Program-made: the position numbers and the translations under genes
DNA from: Acidimicrobiia bacterium
GTDB taxonomy: Bacteria; Actinomycetota; Acidimicrobiia; Acidimicrobiales; CATQHL01
Assembly (NCBI GenBank): GCA_021296435.1
Contig: JAGWAK010000070.1
Coordinates: forward strand, 1-8,674
Reading direction: 5' to 3'
Length of the DNA: 8,674 nucleotides
Notes under the pieces: generated by a model
What the model saw: the letters and a program-made list of their open reading frames with translations, nothing else
The model's database searches: none
What the model was told of the DNA's origin: nothing
In this document: positions 5,954 through 8,674 of the stretch, in pieces
How positions within the stretch are numbered: the stretch's first letter is position 1
Layout of the letters: each line of letters starts with the position of its first letter

Positions 5954-7540
5954 CTAGCCCCGGAGCCGCTCCCGCAGCACGAACTTCTGGATCTTGCCGG
6001 TGCTGGTCTTGGGGAGATCGCCGAAGATCACGCGCCTGGGCGCCTTGAAGCGAGCGATCGCCTCCTGCACGAACTCGATCAACTCCGCCTCGCTCGGCGA
6101 GGCCCCCGGGCGCGGTGCCACAAACGCCACCGGCACCTCACCCCAGGTCTCGTCGGGCGCACCCACGACCGCCGCCTCCAGCACGCCGGGGTGGCGGACC
6201 AGGACCTGCTCCACCTCGATGGAGGTGATGTTCTCCCCGCCGCTGATGATCACGTCCTTGGCCCGATCGCGCACCTCCATGTAGCCGTCGGGGTGCACCA
6301 CGCCCACGTCGCCGGTGCGGAACCAGGCCCCGTCGGGACGCTGCACGGTGGCGGCGGCGGTGGCGTCGGGGTCCCGGTAGTAGCCCAGCATCACCACGTT
6401 GCCCCGCAGGACCACCTCGCCGGGGGTGACGCCGTCGGCGGGCACGTCGGCGCCGTCTGCATCCACGACCCGCAGCGGCGAACAGGCGATGTTGGCGACG
6501 CCCTGGCGGGCCTTGCGCCGAGCCTGCTCAGCCGTTCCCAGGGCATTCCACTCGGGTCGCCAGTCGCAGATCACCGCCGGGCCATAGCTCTCGGTCAACC
6601 CGTAGAGGTGCGTGACGTGCAGGTTCAGGTCGGCGAGGCGGGCGAGCAGACTGGGCGATGGCGGCGCACCGCCGACGGCCACGTGCACCGGGGCGGCCGC
6701 CGGAGTGGCGCCGGGATGGGAGGCCAGCATCGTCAGCACCGTGGGCGCGGCGTTGAGGTGAGTGATTCCCTGGCGGTGGATCGCGGCCCAGATGGTTTCG
6801 GGGCTTACCTGGCGCAGCGCCACGTGTACCCCGCCTGCCGCGGTGACCGCCCAGGGGTAGCACCAGCCGTTGCAGTGGAACATCGGCAGGGTCCACAGGA
6901 ACACGCTGGCGGCGTCCAGGCCGCCCTGGGCCACCATCGCCAGCGCCTGCAGGTAGGCACCGCGGTGTGAGTACATGACGCCCTTGGGGTGCCCGGTGGT
7001 ACCCGAGGTGTAGTTGAGGCTGAGCATCCCCCACTCGTCGTCGACTTCGCGGCGCAGGGGTTCGGCGGAGGCGAGCCGTTGCTCGTAGTCGTCTGCGGAT
7101 CCGCCGCAGCGGATCAGATGCACCGGGTGATCGGCCCCTGCGACGATCACCTCGCCGACATCGGCCAGAGAGTCGTCGCAGATGAGCACCCGGGAGCCGG
7201 CGTGGTTCACGATCCAGGTCAACTCGCCGGGCGCCAAGCGCGTGTTCAGAGCGTTCAGAACCGCCCCGGCCCAGGCCACGCCGAAGTGCGATTCCAGCGC
7301 CACGTGCGTGTTCGGCACCAGTGTCGAGACCCTGTCGCCGGGCCTCACGCCCACCTCGGCCAGGGCACCCGCCAACCGCGTGCAGCGTTCCCGGAGTTCC
7401 CGGTAGGAGAAGGCGCGATCGCCGTCGATCATCGCCGTCCTGTCGCCGAAGACGAGCGCGCTGCGATCCAGGAACAATGTCGGCGCCAGTGGCTCGGGGC
7501 CGAACGCCGCACCGTGACCGGCGGAGGACTCGGGCATCAT
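5954..7540 (-). CDS. Acyl-CoA synthetase, AMP-forming (medium-chain / DmdB-AAE-like)
   Basis: A 528-residue ANL-superfamily enzyme that activates a carboxylic acid through an acyl-AMP to its CoA thioester. Motifs in order: P-loop YTSGTTGHPKG (177-187), MFHCNGW (220-226), AAPTVL (264-269), YGLTES (313-318), FRTGD (407-411), DRAKDVIISGGENI (425-438) and the C-terminal catalytic Lys516 in KTSTGKIQK. The SHRGAYLQAL and MFHCNGWCYPW stretches are typical of the group holding medium-chain ligases, plant AAE enzymes and DmdB (methylmercaptopropionate-CoA ligase). Substrate cannot be fixed here. The start is the first of two consecutive ATGs at 7540; no Shine-Dalgarno sequence is visible, so leaderless translation is possible. 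The frame is open to 7780, but those extra 80 codons show no family similarity. The stop is TAG, the only non-TGA stop visible. Confidence 0.88.
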   Translation of the reverse strand: MMPESSAGHGAAFGPEPLAPTLFLDRSALVFGDRTAMIDGDRAFSYRELRERCTRLAGALAEVGVRPGDRVSTLVPNTHVALESHFGVAWAGAVLNALNTRLAPGELTWIVNHAGSRVLICDDSLADVGEVIVAGADHPVHLIRCGGSADDYEQRLASAEPLRREVDDEWGMLSLNYTSGTTGHPKGVMYSHRGAYLQALAMVAQGGLDAASVFLWTLPMFHCNGWCYPWAVTAAGGVHVALRQVSPETIWAAIHRQGITHLNAAPTVLTMLASHPGATPAAAPVHVAVGGAPPSPSLLARLADLNLHVTHLYGLTESYGPAVICDWRPEWNALGTAEQARRKARQGVANIACSPLRVVDADGADVPADGVTPGEVVLRGNVVMLGYYRDPDATAAATVQRPDGAWFRTGDVGVVHPDGYMEVRDRAKDVIISGGENITSIEVEQVLVRHPGVLEAAVVGAPDETWGEVPVAFVAPRPGASPSEAELIEFVQEAIARFKAPRRVIFGDLPKTSTGKIQKFVLRERLRG

Positions 7541-7805
7541 GTCAGTGTCGCAGACCGCGGCCCGATCCGGCGCAGAAAAGGTCGAGGCGGGTTCGGACCT
7601 CGCTCCAAAGGCCCAAACCCGCAGCCCTGCTGCTCCAACACCTCGGGGTGCGGCGTCCGGAAGATCCCGGCGATCTTTGCTCCACAGACGCCTCAGCCGC
7701 CGGTTCGGTTGACACTGTCGGAGAAATTTCCTGGAGGGCTCCACGAACTCGGTGGTATGGCCGTCCGGGGCCGGGTCCAATCGACCGGTCGCCGAGCGCG
7801 AAGCC
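7541..7805. other. Non-coding spacer between acyl-CoA synthetase and RNase HI
   Basis: The largest gap in the window. Both flanking genes are on the minus strand, so it should carry the end of the rnhA transcript and the promoter of the acyl-CoA synthetase. No credible gene, tRNA or strong promoter was recognised. It contains a 6-bp inverted repeat, AAGATC (7661-7666) with GATCTT (7672-7677) around CCGGC; it lacks a T-run on either side, so it is a weak terminator candidate or a possible operator. Confidence 0.4.
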
Positions 7806-8303
7806 TCAGCGATTCTCCAGCACGTAGAGATCGCCCCGGGTGCCTCGTTGCATGTCGGCCGCCTGCGTGGCGAGGAGATCGGCGGCGTCGTTCCACGGGT
7901 CAGCGCTATGGCCCTTCACCCAGCGGAACGTCACCCCCCGCGCCAGGGCCTGCTCGATGAGTGGCGCCCACAAGTCCTGGTTCTTGATCGGCTCCTTGCG
8001 GGAGTTGCGCCAGTTACGACGCTGCCATCCCACCCACCAGCGCTGCTCGAAGCAGTTCACGATGTAGGTGGAGTCGGTGACCACCTCGAGGGGGTCGCAG
8101 TCCTCCAGGGCCCCGAGCGCCTCCAGCACGGCCTGCAACTCCATGCGGTTGTTGGTGGTGTCCGCAGCGGCACCGGCCGCCCACGGGCCGTCGGGCACCA
8201 CCCAGCCCCAGCCCCCCGGACCTGGGTTCCCGCGGCAGGCCCCGTCGGTGTACACCACCGTCGGTCGCCGCTCCCCGCTCGCCGGATCCAACACGCCGCT
8301 CAT
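7806..8303 (-). CDS. rnhA: Ribonuclease HI
   Basis: A 165-residue RNase HI that cleaves the RNA strand of RNA-DNA hybrids using two metal ions. The N-terminal core YTDGACRGNPGPGGWGWV (18-35) carries Asp20; TTNNRMELQAVLEAL (49-63) carries Glu55; VVTDSTYIVN (74-83) carries Asp77; WVKGHSADPWNDAADLLA (128-145) carries His132 and Asp142. These are the counterparts of the E. coli D10, E48, D70, H124 and D134 catalytic set. The WWVGWQRRNWRNSRKEPIKNQDLW region (89-112) is the basic handle that grips the hybrid. The start is ATG at 8303, giving the normal length; GAGG lies directly against the start codon, too close to be an ideal ribosome-binding site. It is divergent from aceE with 109 nt between the starts. 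Confidence 0.92.
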   Translation of the reverse strand: MSGVLDPASGERRPTVVYTDGACRGNPGPGGWGWVVPDGPWAAGAAADTTNNRMELQAVLEALGALEDCDPLEVVTDSTYIVNCFEQRWWVGWQRRNWRNSRKEPIKNQDLWAPLIEQALARGVTFRWVKGHSADPWNDAADLLATQAADMQRGTRGDLYVLENR

Positions 8304-8394
8304 CCTCGCGCGTGGTGCCCCGCCGCCCGCGCTTCCGCCACACGGGCGGCTGGGCGATGACGGTCGGCGGGACTTGGCCGAAACTTGCCGCACC

Positions 8395-8433
8395 GTGCGA
8401 GAATGGACGCCGATGCGCGGACATTTCTCGCAC
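8395..8433. repeat. 9-bp perfect inverted repeat spanning the aceE start codon
   Basis: GTGCGAGAA (8395-8403) pairs exactly with TTCTCGCAC (8425-8433) across a 21-nt spacer that contains the aceE ATG (8413). It could be a regulator-binding dyad over the aceE start or an mRNA hairpin placing the start codon in its loop. In DNA this GC-rich some 9-bp dyads arise by chance, so this is a position-based suggestion. Confidence 0.38.
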
Positions 8434-8674
8434 CAGTTGCCCGACACCGATCCCACCGAGACCGGCGAGTGGATCGACTCTTTCGACGCCCTGGTCCACG
8501 AACGCGGCAAGGAGCGCGCCCGGCTGGTGGTGGCCCGGATGCTCGAGCGGGCCCAGCAGCTCGACGTGGGCATCCCCGCCACGGTCACCACGCCGTACGT
8601 CAACACCATCCCCGCCGACAGCCAGCCGTTCTTCCCCGGCGACGAGCACCTCGAGAAGCTGATCCGGCGCTACA
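8413..8674 (+). CDS. aceE: Pyruvate dehydrogenase E1 component, homodimeric type (AceE), N-terminal 87 residues
   Basis: The frame is open from ATG at 8413 to the window edge: 87 codons plus one base. The N-terminus matches homodimeric AceE: DTDPTETGEWIDSFDALVHE (11-30), then RGKERARLVVARMLERA (31-47), VGIPATVTTPYVNTIP (52-67) and PFFPGDEHLEKLIRRY (72-87), which in full proteins leads into the first thiamine-diphosphate-binding domain. AceE decarboxylates pyruvate and passes the acetyl group to the lipoyl E2. Full proteins are about 900 residues, so about 90% of this one lies outside. A nearby ATG at 8403 is in another frame. The upstream GAGA (8399-8402) is only a weak ribosome-binding site. 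Confidence 0.9.
   Translation, partial: MRGHFSHQLPDTDPTETGEWIDSFDALVHERGKERARLVVARMLERAQQLDVGIPATVTTPYVNTIPADSQPFFPGDEHLEKLIRRY

Noticed and set aside
7587..7603. tRNA T-arm-like hairpin (5-bp stem around TTCGGAC)
   Set aside because: The loop lacks the conserved A of TTCRA, one pair is G-T, and no matching acceptor, D-arm or anticodon arm is found upstream.
7537..7695. Short minus-strand frame of about 50 codons ending in a TGA that overlaps the acyl-CoA synthetase ATG
   Set aside because: It has an attractive ATGA junction, but only GTG/TTG starts, no ribosome-binding site, no recognisable motif and unremarkable codon use.
7541..7780. N-terminal extension of the acyl-CoA synthetase to 7780
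   Set aside because: The added 80 residues have no similarity to the family. The double ATG at 7540 gives the usual start distance from the first conserved segments.
8403..8405. ATG ten bases upstream of the chosen aceE start
   Set aside because: It is in a different frame from the AceE-like sequence, so it cannot start that protein.

Overview
This is a high-GC window (roughly 70% by eye) from an actinobacterium. The strongest taxonomic clue is a mycothiol S-conjugate amidase (Mca), because mycothiol is essentially an actinobacterial thiol. The homodimeric-type pyruvate dehydrogenase E1 (AceE) and the dense, TGA-terminated genes fit this. I lean towards a marine or symbiotic Acidimicrobiia-like lineage, but that is inference. 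I see no rRNA, tRNA, insertion sequence, CRISPR array or phage gene, and coding density is high. 

Layout. Positions 2-262 (+) hold the 3' end of a SelW-like (Rdx family) gene whose redox motif is Cys-Val-Ala-UGA. A 6-bp hairpin with a G/U-containing loop follows at a spacing typical of a bacterial SECIS element, so this is very probably a genuine selenoprotein that routine annotation would truncate. Next, on the minus strand and read from 4218 down to 290, is a compact four-gene run: a duplicated MgtE/SLC41-type cation permease, a duplicated PhoU-RCK_C regulatory protein overlapping it, Mca, and a small SCP2-like lipid-binding protein. Intergenic gaps are only -1, 19 and 14 nt, so they are probably one transcript. 

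From 4332 (+), divergent from that operon, are a degenerate PEBP-family lipoprotein and a D-2-hydroxyacid dehydrogenase joined by an ATGA overlap. Convergent to them at 5954-7540 (-) is a medium-chain/DmdB-type acyl-CoA synthetase. After about 265 nt without a gene comes RNase HI (7806-8303, -), and divergent from it the first 87 codons of aceE (8413 onward, +), cut by the window edge. 

Functional reading. The permease and PhoU-RCK_C protein look like a transporter and its cytosolic ligand-sensing partner. Mca and the Rdx selenoprotein both belong to thiol redox and detoxification, but they are on opposite strands and convergent, so no shared transcript is implied. The other genes are metabolic or housekeeping. 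Eight of the nine visible stop codons are TGA, so UGA is the main stop here and Sec insertion must depend on local context. Two perfect 9-bp inverted repeats lie at the start codons of the PEBP gene and aceE.
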